Positions 1-7,629 of a stretch of 35,241 nucleotides of DNA are shown here, piece by piece. The stretch's first letter is position 1; each line of letters opens with the position of its first letter. Made by a program: the position numbers and the translations under genes. The DNA lies in IMG/VR virus record IMGVR_UViG_3300049830_000114, positions 1 through 35,241 of that record; one strand, 5' to 3'. This stretch comes from a virus. The notes under the pieces were generated by a model. The model made no database searches. It saw only the letters and a program-made list of their open reading frames with translations, and was not told the origin of the DNA.

Positions 1-335
1 TTACCAGAGTTCCCGTAACCAGAGTTCCTGTTACCAGAGTTATTACCTTTTAATACTCCATCTAACATTTCTTTTACAGAAAGTTCTCTTACAATTTTCA
101 ATACATCAGTTACAGTTTTATCGCCATCTACGACGGTATTTCCTGTAGCTTCTACTTCACAAATTCTCGTATCAGAACTTCGCGGATAATACCCGTAAAC
201 ATTTTCAAGTTTTACGCAAAAATGGAATCCAGATTCACAAGGCTTAATAGTCCCATTATGGATATAAGTCTCTCCTACTTTAAATTGGATATCACGACAT
301 TTTAAGTCTTTATCAAATGCTTTAAATCCCTTCAT
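1..335 (-). CDS. DUF7666-like phage protein with Asn/Gly repeats (3' end outside window)
   Basis: The gene starts at ATG 335 behind a strong GGAGG site and runs off the left edge of the window, so only about 111 residues are visible. The N-terminus (MKGFKAFDKDLKCRD, then a segment with KPCESGFHFC) matches a conserved phage family of unknown function that I recall as DUF7666. The visible C-terminal part changes into a short repeat built on N-S-G-N/Y-x-N, which looks like the start of a repeat tail similar to pentapeptide-type repeats. It lies 15 bp downstream of the homing-endonuclease-like gene and is probably co-transcribed with it. Function is unknown; the family assignment is from memory of the N-terminal motif. 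Confidence 0.7.
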   Translation of the reverse strand, partial: MKGFKAFDKDLKCRDIQFKVGETYIHNGTIKPCESGFHFCVKLENVYGYYPRSSDTRICEVEATGNTVVDGDKTVTDVLKIVRELSVKEMLDGVLKGNNSGNRNSGYGNSG

Positions 336-350
336 TATACCTCCATAGCT

Positions 351-1931
351 CTACTTTATAGGATTGTTAGGACTTGTCAATAAGTATTTAATAAATTTGG
401 CTTGGCCTGCGTCGAAAATGCGATAGAGATTAAGCTCTTTTGCGTGTTGTCTCTCTGTGAGACCACGCTCATCCATATTAGCCATACAATGAGATCTATC
501 ATAAGTTTTAATCATATCCGTCCATTTAAACCCTAAAGTAATGCCCTTTTTAGGTAAAACAAACCCTAATTTTTTAAGACTATTCCCGTTACCATATCTC
601 AAATCAACATAAGAAGTTATAAATTCATATTGCGGATTTTTCTTAACAATCTCAGACAAAAGTTTAGATAGGGCTCCAGATACAGAATATCCTATCTTAC
701 AGCAAAATCTAGATATATCACAGCCATTACCAGATTTTCTATAAGCAATTAAGCTAACTAATTCATCTTTATCGTATAAACCTATACCTTTAGACGCAGA
801 ATGGTCTCCCATAAGATGGTTAGCTTTTAAAAAAGAAGAAATATCAACTCGATCAACGACCTTAACTTGCAACTTGCGGGCATGCAGTTTTTTATCAAAA
901 ATGCCAATTTTATATCGTATAAGAGATCTAACAATAGCCTTATTAAATACCAATTCATCCTGTCTAATTTGTAAAAGATCAAGCCCTTGGGCGTCATAGT
1001 CCTCTCTTTTCTTCATGTGGTATCTTTTATCAGGCTTTCGTAGTTCAGAATGGGTAGATAACCCGTCAGTATCAACATATATAGATTTGCCAGTTAAGTT
1101 ATTAATTATTTTAAAGTCTGGACGCCAGAATTTATTTATCTTTTTATCACCCTTACGTGGCATTTTTTTAACTTCAGGGCAAGATTTTTTGCCAAGATGC
1201 TTACAGGTTACGTTTTCGCCAAAATCAACTCTCATCATTTTTAATTCGAGACTAGATGTATTATCCTTATAAGCCGAGATCCAATCCTCTAAGGCTTGTA
1301 ATCCATCATCTTGGGCAATGTTCAGCATATGGACATAAGACATTCCAGTTCGAGCCGCTAGTTGTCTTATACTTTCACCAGAAGAAGTTATAAATTGTGC
1401 CTGTTCTTGGCTAGAGGTAATTCTAGCTCTTTCTGGATGCCTCTGCCCTGTAAGGACTTTTCCTACAATATTAACGAATTCACCATATTCTTTATCAATA
1501 AAGGTAGCGTGTTTATTAGTTCCTAGATAGCTTTCAGCTATAATCTCAATAGTGCCCTTATGGGTGTCTTTTATTTTACGAATCACTTCATTTATTGGCA
1601 AAATCTTCTTCTGTGCCGCAGACTGATGAGTCCCAGTCGTAATATTATTTTTAGCAGCTATCTTTTTAATAAATTCATAACAATATCCAGATCTTCTAAC
1701 CTCTTTAACCGTTTTACCAGAATTAAGGAGTTCAATAATTTCTTTTTCTTTTTCAATTAAACTATCTTTATTAGTTTTAAGAGTAATACTATTGCGTTTT
1801 GCATGGGTTTCAATGGTAGATCTACTAGTATCCATTAACTCACTTATTTGGTAACAGAATAATCCCTCTTCTGCATATTTTTTCAATAAGTTTATGTCAA
1901 TTTTCACTCTTAATGGTAATTCTTTTTTCAT
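351..1931 (-). CDS. Free-standing homing-endonuclease-like protein (VSR-like nuclease with HTH N-terminus)
   Basis: 526 residues, probably a mobile site-specific nuclease. The N-terminal third has three helix-turn-helix-like stretches (about residues 15-45, 63-95 and 180-215). The middle part (about 255-335) has VDTDGLSTHSE followed by a Tyr/Lys-rich helix and GLDLLQIRQDE, the pattern of VSR-like (EDxHD/Hef-type) phage homing endonucleases. The C-terminal part (about 345-515) has the NHLMG, SYVDLRYGNG and LGF motifs of a module often attached to phage homing endonucleases; it looks GNAT/Mom-like to me. The gene lies just after the capsid-gene terminator and has no clear ribosome binding site, fitting late insertion of a mobile gene. 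Target site and activity are unknown. Confidence 0.7.
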   Translation of the reverse strand: MKKELPLRVKIDINLLKKYAEEGLFCYQISELMDTSRSTIETHAKRNSITLKTNKDSLIEKEKEIIELLNSGKTVKEVRRSGYCYEFIKKIAAKNNITTGTHQSAAQKKILPINEVIRKIKDTHKGTIEIIAESYLGTNKHATFIDKEYGEFVNIVGKVLTGQRHPERARITSSQEQAQFITSSGESIRQLAARTGMSYVHMLNIAQDDGLQALEDWISAYKDNTSSLELKMMRVDFGENVTCKHLGKKSCPEVKKMPRKGDKKINKFWRPDFKIINNLTGKSIYVDTDGLSTHSELRKPDKRYHMKKREDYDAQGLDLLQIRQDELVFNKAIVRSLIRYKIGIFDKKLHARKLQVKVVDRVDISSFLKANHLMGDHSASKGIGLYDKDELVSLIAYRKSGNGCDISRFCCKIGYSVSGALSKLLSEIVKKNPQYEFITSYVDLRYGNGNSLKKLGFVLPKKGITLGFKWTDMIKTYDRSHCMANMDERGLTERQHAKELNLYRIFDAGQAKFIKYLLTSPNNPIK

Positions 1932-1965
1932 TACTTAAGTGTAATGCATTATTACATATTTTACA

Positions 1966-1997
1966 AATAAAAACCCAAGCTTTTTAGGGCTTGGGTT
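1966..1997 (-). terminator. Rho-independent terminator after the major capsid gene
   Basis: A 9-bp inverted repeat (AACCCAAGC / GCTTGGGTT at 1972-1980 and 1989-1997) encloses an 8-nt loop. Read on the minus strand it is followed by a T-rich run (TTTATTTG), so it terminates leftward transcription coming out of the capsid gene, whose stop codon is 26 bp upstream. There is no T-run in the plus direction. Confidence 0.85.
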
Positions 1998-2022
1998 GAT
2001 AAACTCTTCGTAAAGTGTCTAA

Positions 2023-3423
2023 CTATTTTACGTTATCGATTAACACGTTAAATCTTGGTAATTTCACGGTTAATGCAGTGAAGCGATAATAAGCTTTTGG
2101 AGTTGATAAATCGGTTTTTGCAAGCTCAATTGATTTAAAGCTTGACAATTCGCCCATTTCCATGCCCCTCATGTCCAGAGCAAAAGCCGTCGCCATTCCT
2201 GGTAACTTGTTGTTCAAGTCAACAAAAGTAACAGCAGCTGCGCCATTAGCCTTAACACGACCAATGTATTGACGTTTAGAACCACCAGCTTCTGATCTAT
2301 AGATATTATAGAAAAGAGCAGCGATACCGCCAGTTGGAGTGATTGCGATAGAAACTGAGTCACCATTAGCAACGATAGTCGCAGTAACCGCAGCAGATTC
2401 TTGACCTTCACCGATTACGTTTACAGCAGTAGCAGAGTACTTGTAAACCTCAGCAGCTAAGAAGCTAGTACCAGCAGCAGAAGTGATCGCTGGAGCACCC
2501 ATTGAAGGAGCAGCAGGAGCATTAGCGCGTGGTTTAGCAGGTTTTTGTTTAGGTTGCAAGAAAAGTGAACTTTCTACTGTGATCGCGCCAGCAACTGTTG
2601 ACTGTTCGTTAAGAGCAGCACCAGTTGATTTTTGTGGCGAACCAGCCAATACGATACGTTCTTTGTTGAACGCGATCTTATTGTAGTTACCATGAGCTTG
2701 CGGGCTTAAGTAGATTTTTTCTACTTGACCATTATGGATAGCTGAAGTAGTCGCTACGTCTTCAACAGTAGCTTGTGCAAGCGTACCGTTTTGCGGAATA
2801 ACAACAGAAACATCGCCACCGTATTCGTCAAACATTAAATCTTTAGTAGAGATATCGTAGTCACTGTTACGGATTTGTGGGTCCAAACCATGCATCCCTG
2901 GCTCTTCTTGCGACATCGCCAAAGGGTTACCATCAAAAACACCAGCATTAGAATAGTCAGCATGACCTTTAAATGAATGGAATTCGATATCGCCTTGGAT
3001 TTTCATCGCTGCATCAGCATCAACGCGATCTTCAGCTTTTACGCCGTCGAAAGTAGATACTAATTCAGATTGCAATGTGCGACGACGAACGTGTACGTAG
3101 TAAGCCATAGGAACTACGGCACGTACAATGTTAGAAGTTTCTTCTTGACCAACTTGGCCTTCAAGAACAGCAGATCCACCAAATTGACCGTAGTCAAGTT
3201 GACGATTAAACTGAACCAAAGTTGATTTAACTTGGTTAGATTTAAAAATCTTCTGCAATTTAATTGCTTGTGATTGGAAAGTAGTAACATTCATGATGTT
3301 GCTAAGATCTTCCATTTGTAATGCAGAACCTTGGGTAAGGGTGCCAGGTGCGGCGTTGTAACCACCAGCTTCCAGTGCCTTTTTCAGTTCTTCGATTTGC
3401 GTTTGTAATTTTTCTACAGACAC
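2023..3423 (-). CDS. Major capsid protein (HK97 fold, SPO1/Twort-like layout)
   Basis: 466 residues from a GTG start behind AGGAG. It forms the icosahedral head shell. The order of features matches SPO1/Twort-type capsid proteins: an N-terminal arm, a segment beginning about residue 38 (DLSNIMNVTTFQSQ) with the basic RRRTLQS stretch, then a Pro/Ala-rich linker (about 290-305), an Ig/FnIII-like insertion (about 308-410, with YKYSATAVN and YNIYRS), and a C-terminal strand that completes the HK97 fold. Residues 13-36 repeat a motif also found in the prohead protease. The gene is last in the head operon, after scaffold-like and protease genes, and is followed by a terminator, as expected for the most abundant product. 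The identity is inferred from layout and neighbours; no search was run. Confidence 0.85.
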   Translation of the reverse strand: MSVEKLQTQIEELKKALEAGGYNAAPGTLTQGSALQMEDLSNIMNVTTFQSQAIKLQKIFKSNQVKSTLVQFNRQLDYGQFGGSAVLEGQVGQEETSNIVRAVVPMAYYVHVRRRTLQSELVSTFDGVKAEDRVDADAAMKIQGDIEFHSFKGHADYSNAGVFDGNPLAMSQEEPGMHGLDPQIRNSDYDISTKDLMFDEYGGDVSVVIPQNGTLAQATVEDVATTSAIHNGQVEKIYLSPQAHGNYNKIAFNKERIVLAGSPQKSTGAALNEQSTVAGAITVESSLFLQPKQKPAKPRANAPAAPSMGAPAITSAAGTSFLAAEVYKYSATAVNVIGEGQESAAVTATIVANGDSVSIAITPTGGIAALFYNIYRSEAGGSKRQYIGRVKANGAAAVTFVDLNNKLPGMATAFALDMRGMEMGELSSFKSIELAKTDLSTPKAYYRFTALTVKLPRFNVLIDNVK

Positions 3424-3432
3424 TTGATTCTC

Positions 3433-4272
3433 CTATTTGTTAAAAAGTTGTAAAACTTTATCGTTAATTTGTTTAGTGTGGAAATAACCTTGTAAAGTAT
3501 CCATTTCTGATTTATTTAAAGATTGGAGCGCGAATCGGTCTTTAGCGATGCTGTCCATTTTTTTAAATACTTCAGAGGCAGAAGGGTTATTGCCTTTTTC
3601 TTTTTTGTTTAAATCTTCACCACGACCAACTACTTGAACATCTTTAATCTCAGTCACGGCTTTAGGGCGTGGCGTTGAAGCAGATTTAGTAATCGTCTCA
3701 GTAATCGTCAACACAGAAGCTTGTAAGTTAGCAAAATTCTCTTCGGATTTAGCCAGTTTAGCTTTCATGCTTTCAAATTCAGATTTCATCGCCATATCAG
3801 CTGGAGCCATCTGTTGAGACGCCTCTGGAGCTGGAGAAATATTATCTGTAGATTCTTCAGGAGCAGGTTGTTGCTGAGATTGTCTAGATTCCATTTCCAT
3901 CTGAACAACTTGCATCAATTCCTGTAACATTCCATCATCAAGGCTAGACACTAAACCATGTAAGTCTGCGCCATCATCTTGTTGCTGGTCAGGCTGTTGG
4001 TCTGGAGCAGGAGCGTCTTGAGGAGGCTGTGCAGAAGCATCTGGAGCTGGTGAACTAGACATTTCGTCTTTTTTCATCTCAGCTTTAGAACTTTCCTTAC
4101 TAGATTCTTCTTTTTTAGACTCTTCCTTAGATTGCTCTTTGCTTGATTCTTCTTTTTTACCTAAAGTTTTTAATTTTTCGTTCTCGCTTTTGATAAGGGT
4201 ATCAATTGTACTGATAGCCTCACCAATTAGCTCATCAACATTAAGATCTTTTTTATCTTTATTAGCTGGCAT
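3433..4272 (-). CDS. Scaffold-like low-complexity head assembly protein
   Basis: 279 residues. The start is ATG 4272 (MPANKDKK), placed 8 nt after GGAG; a longer reading frame would need a TTG that is part of that ribosome binding site. Residues about 40-70 are Lys/Glu/Ser-rich, about 73-105 are Pro/Gln/Asp/Ala-rich, and about 155-200 are predicted coiled coil. The C-terminus is a short helical domain. A charged, Gln-rich, helical protein encoded between the protease and the capsid gene is typical of a scaffolding protein that is removed or cleaved during prohead maturation. No family was recognised from sequence; the role rests on composition and position. Confidence 0.6.
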   Translation of the reverse strand: MPANKDKKDLNVDELIGEAISTIDTLIKSENEKLKTLGKKEESSKEQSKEESKKEESSKESSKAEMKKDEMSSSPAPDASAQPPQDAPAPDQQPDQQQDDGADLHGLVSSLDDGMLQELMQVVQMEMESRQSQQQPAPEESTDNISPAPEASQQMAPADMAMKSEFESMKAKLAKSEENFANLQASVLTITETITKSASTPRPKAVTEIKDVQVVGRGEDLNKKEKGNNPSASEVFKKMDSIAKDRFALQSLNKSEMDTLQGYFHTKQINDKVLQLFNK

Positions 4273-4302
4273 TTTAATCTCCAATTCTTTAATAAAGTTA
4301 AA

Positions 4303-4755
4303 TTATTGACCTGATTGTGGCCAGTTATAGCTAGAAAGAACACCGAATGAGTTAGTTGCTGTGCATGAACCGTCAGCCGCAAACATAGACGCCGCAGGAG
4401 CTGCATCAGTGAAACGCTCAGAGAAAACGCCTTGACGAGCTAGTTCCCAATCAAGATCCATTTTTACTTTAAGTAAAACAGTAGATACAGTAGCTGAACC
4501 AGCTTCAATTACTTGACATACGCTTGGTGCATAAGCTGATTTAGCTAAACCCAATACGTCAGTAAATTGATTAGCTTGGCTTTTATAGCGCAAAGCTACT
4601 TGAACAACAGCTGAACCATCTTTAATTAAAAGAATTGGGCCTTGTGTGTCGCTTGATTCTACAACAGTCCATGGTAATGCTTGGCCTTTAATACGACCTT
4701 CAAGCTTGCTTTTTAATTGATCTTTTAAGCTATTAAGTTTAGCTAAATTAGACAT
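4303..4755 (-). CDS. Putative head structural or decoration protein
   Basis: 150 residues, ATG start behind AAGGAG. After an N-terminal helix (SLKDQLKSKLEGR) the protein is mostly beta-strand-like, with few charged residues and Ala/Ser/Thr-rich C-terminal segments ending in a Trp-Pro-Gln tail. No motif was recognised. Its place between the prohead protease and the scaffold-like gene, 30 bp upstream of the latter, suggests a head component such as a decoration protein. It is the first gene after a 147-bp intergenic gap, so it may begin a high-expression unit that includes the capsid gene. Confidence 0.5.
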   Translation of the reverse strand: MSNLAKLNSLKDQLKSKLEGRIKGQALPWTVVESSDTQGPILLIKDGSAVVQVALRYKSQANQFTDVLGLAKSAYAPSVCQVIEAGSATVSTVLLKVKMDLDWELARQGVFSERFTDAAPAASMFAADGSCTATNSFGVLSSYNWPQSGQ

Positions 4756-4859
4756 TTCGTTCTCCTTAAATATGTTTTAGTTCTTAAACAACTCTAATAA
4801 AATTAGGTTTTTTGCGTAAGTAACCGTTTTTGTTTATGTTTTTCAAATAAAAAACATTA

Positions 4860-4892
4860 ATTATACAAAATATAAATAAAATCTATTGACAA
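4860..4892 (-). promoter_or_regulatory. Possible leftward promoter before the capsid gene unit
   Basis: The 147-bp gap 4756-4902 is very AT-rich. On the minus strand it contains a perfect TATAAT (4860-4865) and a TTGTCA (4887-4892). The spacing of 21 bp is too long for a standard sigma70 promoter, so only the -10 is convincing. It would give a leader of about 100 nt before the 4755 start. A promoter read by another sigma factor could also lie here. Confidence 0.3.
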
Positions 4893-4902
4893 AATCTTGC
4901 GA

Positions 4903-5859
4903 TTAGTTAATAGATTTGTAAATTTTCTCGCACGTTTCCAATGTTCTATCGAAAAGATGCTTCTTTAGTGCTTTGAGGACTTTTTTCGCGTTTTCATCAG
5001 TGAGAGTAGGGACTGCTTTCTTTACAGAATCTTCGGTAAGAGACGTTTTTGCCATCTTACGGGCTAGCTTAGCTAGGTTTGATTCTTTTTGTAAAGCACT
5101 TCCTCCTGTCAGACTTGACGGAGCAGCGTCTTGTCCTCCCGCAGTTAAAGCTTTCTTGAGATCAGAAAGTGCATTAGACAATCCGAAATCATTAAAAGTT
5201 TTTTCCACGAAGATTTGCTGCATTGAAACTGATTTGTACAAAGGTTCATTTACATCCATCGAAGCCCTATATTCAGACTTGTTGACTCGTGATGAGTTAG
5301 AACCGTTTGTATTATCAGATGAAATATGAATCCAAGCTTGTTTGTTGCATGGCTTGAGTGTCCCAGCAAGGCGACGTATGCAAGTTTCTTTAAGAATATT
5401 GCCATTTTCTCTCTTAAGAGTTGACCCTTCCACGGAAAGACCGAATTGTGGACCATCAGGGTCCTGATCAAACATTCTTATTAAAGCCGCAGCTGCGCGA
5501 GAATTGTCTGGGGCATCATCGCCATCATAAATCTCGACTTTGCCATAAATGAGCGGGATTTTTCCGTTTTTCTTAAATGAGTCTAATTCTTTATCAGTAG
5601 AACAGTCGTCCTCATCAAAGATTTTCTTAGCAGTGAGGACTCGACCAATAATAGTATCAAAACCTTTAGGCTCATCTTTTTTAGCGCTTTTATTTTTTTC
5701 AAAATCTTCGGGGTTTTGGTGCTCCAGATTAACTAGACTTTTTCCTGCGGTAAGGTCTGAGATGTCGGCACCCCGGATATCCAGGACTTCGCCCGAACTA
5801 TCGATGGCTTGACTCGCAAATACCCCTTCCATAATAAGATTCTTCTTCAAACTACTCAT
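4903..5859 (-). CDS. Prohead maturation protease (S78/U35-like serine protease)
   Basis: 318 residues. The N-terminal about 175 residues carry a prohead protease pattern: GEVLDIRGADISDL, the catalytic His in VNLEHQ (His47), GRVLTAKKIF, and the nucleophile in GLSVEGS (Ser142), then RRLAGTLKPCN. The C-terminal about 140 residues are a separate charged, helical part. It includes residues 234-257, which repeat a motif at the N-terminus of the major capsid protein. This may be a cleavage or recruitment segment. The ATG at 5859 lacks a good ribosome binding site; Met10 (LIMEGVFASQ) is an alternative start that would still keep the whole domain. It is the first leftward gene after the plus-strand small-gene cassette. 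Confidence 0.8.
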   Translation of the reverse strand: MSSLKKNLIMEGVFASQAIDSSGEVLDIRGADISDLTAGKSLVNLEHQNPEDFEKNKSAKKDEPKGFDTIIGRVLTAKKIFDEDDCSTDKELDSFKKNGKIPLIYGKVEIYDGDDAPDNSRAAAALIRMFDQDPDGPQFGLSVEGSTLKRENGNILKETCIRRLAGTLKPCNKQAWIHISSDNTNGSNSSRVNKSEYRASMDVNEPLYKSVSMQQIFVEKTFNDFGLSNALSDLKKALTAGGQDAAPSSLTGGSALQKESNLAKLARKMAKTSLTEDSVKKAVPTLTDENAKKVLKALKKHLFDRTLETCEKIYKSIN

Positions 5860-5909
5860 AAAAGATATATTAAGATATTGACCTAACTACATGATATTAC
5901 TAATATTAT

Positions 5910-5964
5910 CATTATGAGATAATGCTAAAAATAGCTTGTGTATTGACTTTTGTGCTGATATATT
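5910..5964 (+). promoter_or_regulatory. Divergent intergenic region with rightward promoter
   Basis: This lies in the 124-bp gap between the leftward protease gene and the rightward small-gene cassette. The best rightward promoter is an extended -10, TGA-TATATT (hexamer 5959-5964), with a weak TTGTGT -35 (5936-5941) at 17 bp. It puts the start point upstream of the GGAGG at 5975-5979. A short hairpin or operator-like inverted repeat CATTAT-GAG-ATAATG is at 5910-5924. I see no convincing leftward promoter for the protease. Confidence 0.4.
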
Positions 5965-5983
5965 GGTTATATACGGAGGCGTT

Positions 5984-6250
5984 ATGAATAAAGAAAGATC
6001 TTCTTATAGAATAATATTTGAATGGGTTCCTAATTATGGCACAAGTGCTGGATTTTCTTTTGCCTGCGATGAGAAAGGAAATCCTTTGCCATTTAAAAAT
6101 CCTGAATCTGAAAGTAACTATAAAAAATGTATTTCTGGTGATCCTGAGATAAAATTTAAGTGCATCAGAGAGTACCACTATATGCCTAATTACGGCATGA
6201 CCGTTTGGGAATTACTGTTTAATCCATTTGAGGTGAATAAATGCTGCTAG
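5984..6250 (+). CDS. Small protein of unknown function
   Basis: 88 residues starting at ATG 5984, 4 nt after GGAGG; an upstream in-frame ATG lacks a ribosome binding site. The protein has no membrane segment. It has two similar YNYG-type turns (VPNYGTSAG and MPNYGMTVW) and ends in Cys-Cys. No family was recognised. It is the first gene of a plus-strand cassette of nine small genes and overlaps the next gene by 10 bp. Confidence 0.6.
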   Translation: MNKERSSYRIIFEWVPNYGTSAGFSFACDEKGNPLPFKNPESESNYKKCISGDPEIKFKCIREYHYMPNYGMTVWELLFNPFEVNKCC

Positions 6251-6381
6251 AACTTATATTCCCCATTTCTGTACTCGTAGCTATCGGTCCTTGGACGGGA
6301 GCCTTCTGTATTATAGTGCATAACGTGATTAAGAAGGATATGCAAGATATTGATGAATGCTACAATAATGCGACGAAATGA
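6241..6381 (+). CDS. Short single-span membrane protein
   Basis: 46 residues, ATG at 6241 inside the end of the preceding gene, with GAGG about 7 nt upstream. One hydrophobic segment (about residues 2-28, MLLELIFPISVLVAIGPW onward) is followed by a charged tail, so it is a likely inner-membrane protein with a cytoplasmic C-terminus. Function is unknown. The overlap with the upstream gene suggests coupled translation. Confidence 0.5.
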   Translation: MLLELIFPISVLVAIGPWTGAFCIIVHNVIKKDMQDIDECYNNATK

Positions 6382-6425
6382 GCTAAAAAAGTTAATAATT
6401 GATTTATATCACAATAAGGAGAAAT

Positions 6426-6554
6426 ATGAAATCAAGTACAGTTGTTGTTATTTTAGGACTAGTGTTGTTATACTTAGGCTTTACTATCATCGGAACGGCT
6501 TTAATTACAGCAGCTTTAGTTTATAAAGTTGTTACATTTTCACTACCATTTTAG
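6426..6554 (+). CDS. Short hydrophobic membrane protein
   Basis: 42 residues, ATG at 6426 after AAGGAG with ideal spacing. Nearly the whole chain is hydrophobic (about residues 5-36), enough for one long or two very short membrane spans with a Gly-rich hinge. No function can be assigned. The strong ribosome binding site supports expression. Confidence 0.55.
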   Translation: MKSSTVVVILGLVLLYLGFTIIGTALITAALVYKVVTFSLPF

Positions 6555-6562
6555 GAGAATAT

Positions 6563-6739
6563 ATGAAGCGGGAAGCATTAAAAGAAATTATCGCAATGTG
6601 GGCGGCATTGTCCACAGTAATAGGATTTACAGCAATAATTATCTATTTAATTGACAATGTGAGCCCTTGGTTTGGGCTTACTATTCTCATAGTTCCAATT
6701 TTATACTCAATAGAATACTATAACGAATCATCTAATTAG
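6563..6739 (+). CDS. Small two-span membrane protein
   Basis: 58 residues, ATG at 6563 after AGGAG. A short charged N-terminus is followed by two hydrophobic segments (about 10-30 and 36-50) separated by a turn containing DNVSPW, and an acidic C-terminus. It is probably a double-spanning inner-membrane protein of unknown role, in series with the other small membrane proteins of the cassette. Confidence 0.55.
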   Translation: MKREALKEIIAMWAALSTVIGFTAIIIYLIDNVSPWFGLTILIVPILYSIEYYNESSN

Positions 6740-6749
6740 GAGCTAAAAC

Positions 6750-7022
6750 ATGAATCCAATGAAATTTCTAAGTCCTTTAAAATTGATTGCCGCATTTATT
6801 GGTACATTAGTAATGGTAGGGCTTATTCTGTATATTCCAACTAGAAAAGTAGCTGATGAAGCAAAAGAGAGGCAAGATATTCTCATAATGAAACGACCAG
6901 ATCTACCAGAATTAAAAACTAATAAAAGAGTTGAAAAACACATTAACCCCTGCCAAGATGGTGTTATAGCATATCTAAGAGCAGACGGAACGCTGGTAGG
7001 ATGTATAGAACAACAATTTTAA
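6750..7022 (+). CDS. Membrane-anchored small protein
   Basis: 90 residues, ATG after AGGAG. One membrane span (about residues 10-28, LKLIAAFIGTLVMVGLILYI) is followed by a soluble segment of about 60 residues with two Cys (NPCQDG and VGCIEQ) that could form a disulfide if it faces the periplasm. Family not recognised. The type-II-like topology with a short cationic N-terminus is my inference. Confidence 0.6.
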   Translation: MNPMKFLSPLKLIAAFIGTLVMVGLILYIPTRKVADEAKERQDILIMKRPDLPELKTNKRVEKHINPCQDGVIAYLRADGTLVGCIEQQF

Positions 7023-7032
7023 AGGAGCTAAA

Positions 7033-7260
7033 ATGCCACAGTTAAAAATGAACAAAGACAAGAAATTGACTTTAGTAGGTAAAAAGCACACCTTTACGGA
7101 TCTTTCTGTCGTCCAGATGCAGAATGTAATGCTTAAACTGGATTACGAGAAAGAATGCCTGTTTGACTGTTTAGTTAATATGGAAGACTTCGGCGATAAT
7201 ATCTGTGAAATCGGGATGTGCGGCGGGTACATGTTTTCTTATAGACAGGAGGTCGTATAA
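7033..7260 (+). CDS. Small cytoplasmic protein of unknown function
   Basis: 75 residues, ATG after AAAGGAG. The N-terminus is Lys-rich (QLKMNKDKKLTLVGKKH) and the C-terminal half has four Cys and an acidic stretch (NMEDFGDNICEIGMC). No membrane segment or known fold was recognised. Its stop overlaps the next start as TAATG, so the two are probably translated together. Confidence 0.55.
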   Translation: MPQLKMNKDKKLTLVGKKHTFTDLSVVQMQNVMLKLDYEKECLFDCLVNMEDFGDNICEIGMCGGYMFSYRQEVV

Positions 7261-7466
7261 TGATTAAGTTTTTATTTAATATAGTATTTAACTTTGGACT
7301 TGCGGTTATACATGTCGGGACATGCCATAATATATACGATTCGAATCCACCTAATGATGCTCTTGTATGTATTGGAATATTTACGCTTATATTTTTATTT
7401 CTAGTTTTTGTATTAAATCTTATGATTAAAGTAGTGAGTATAATTATAGAGGAGTTTATGTCGTGA
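7260..7466 (+). CDS. Small two-span membrane protein
   Basis: 68 residues, starting in a TAATG junction with the preceding gene, with AGGAGG about 10 nt upstream. Two hydrophobic segments (about 3-22 and 35-60) flank a polar loop with the sequence NIYDSNPPND. It is probably an inner-membrane protein. Role unknown; it belongs to the small-gene cassette. Confidence 0.55.
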   Translation: MIKFLFNIVFNFGLAVIHVGTCHNIYDSNPPNDALVCIGIFTLIFLFLVFVLNLMIKVVSIIIEEFMS

Positions 7467-7627
7467 ATAAGAAAGACATTTTACAAGAGATAAAGAAGAT
7501 CCTTAAAAAAGAATCTAACAAGGTCGATAATTCAAGAGATTATGATAGTGATGGGAATTATATTGCTTACGAAATGGCTGATTTTGACTATTTAGAACGA
7601 CAAATTGAAGAATTATTTGAGGAGTAG
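7463..7627 (+). CDS. Small acidic/helical protein
   Basis: 54 residues from a GTG start that overlaps the previous stop by 4 nt, with GAGGAG about 10 nt upstream. The N-terminus is a Lys-rich amphipathic helix (DILQEIKKILKKE) and the C-terminus an acidic helix (YLERQIEELFEE), joined by an Asp/Asn-rich turn. No family was recognised. Confidence 0.5.
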   Translation: MNKKDILQEIKKILKKESNKVDNSRDYDSDGNYIAYEMADFDYLERQIEELFEE

Positions 7628-7629
7628 GG

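Noticed and set aside
4272-4284. Longer start for the scaffold-like gene (MEIKMPAN...)
   Set aside because: The first codon would be TTG and the GAG codon is the ribosome binding site of the ATG at 4272.
4776-4815. CTAAT-AAA-ATTAG followed by T-run as a plus-strand terminator
   Set aside because: The stem is only 5 bp and AT-rich, and no plus-strand gene ends nearby.
4886-4915. TTGACA on the plus strand near the end of the protease gene
   Set aside because: It would transcribe antisense to the protease and its -10 is poor; likely chance.
5943-5972. TTGACT-18-TTATAT as the promoter of the plus-strand small-gene cassette
   Set aside because: The start point would fall at about 5979, on top of the GGAGG ribosome binding site. 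The extended -10 at 5959-5964 is preferred.
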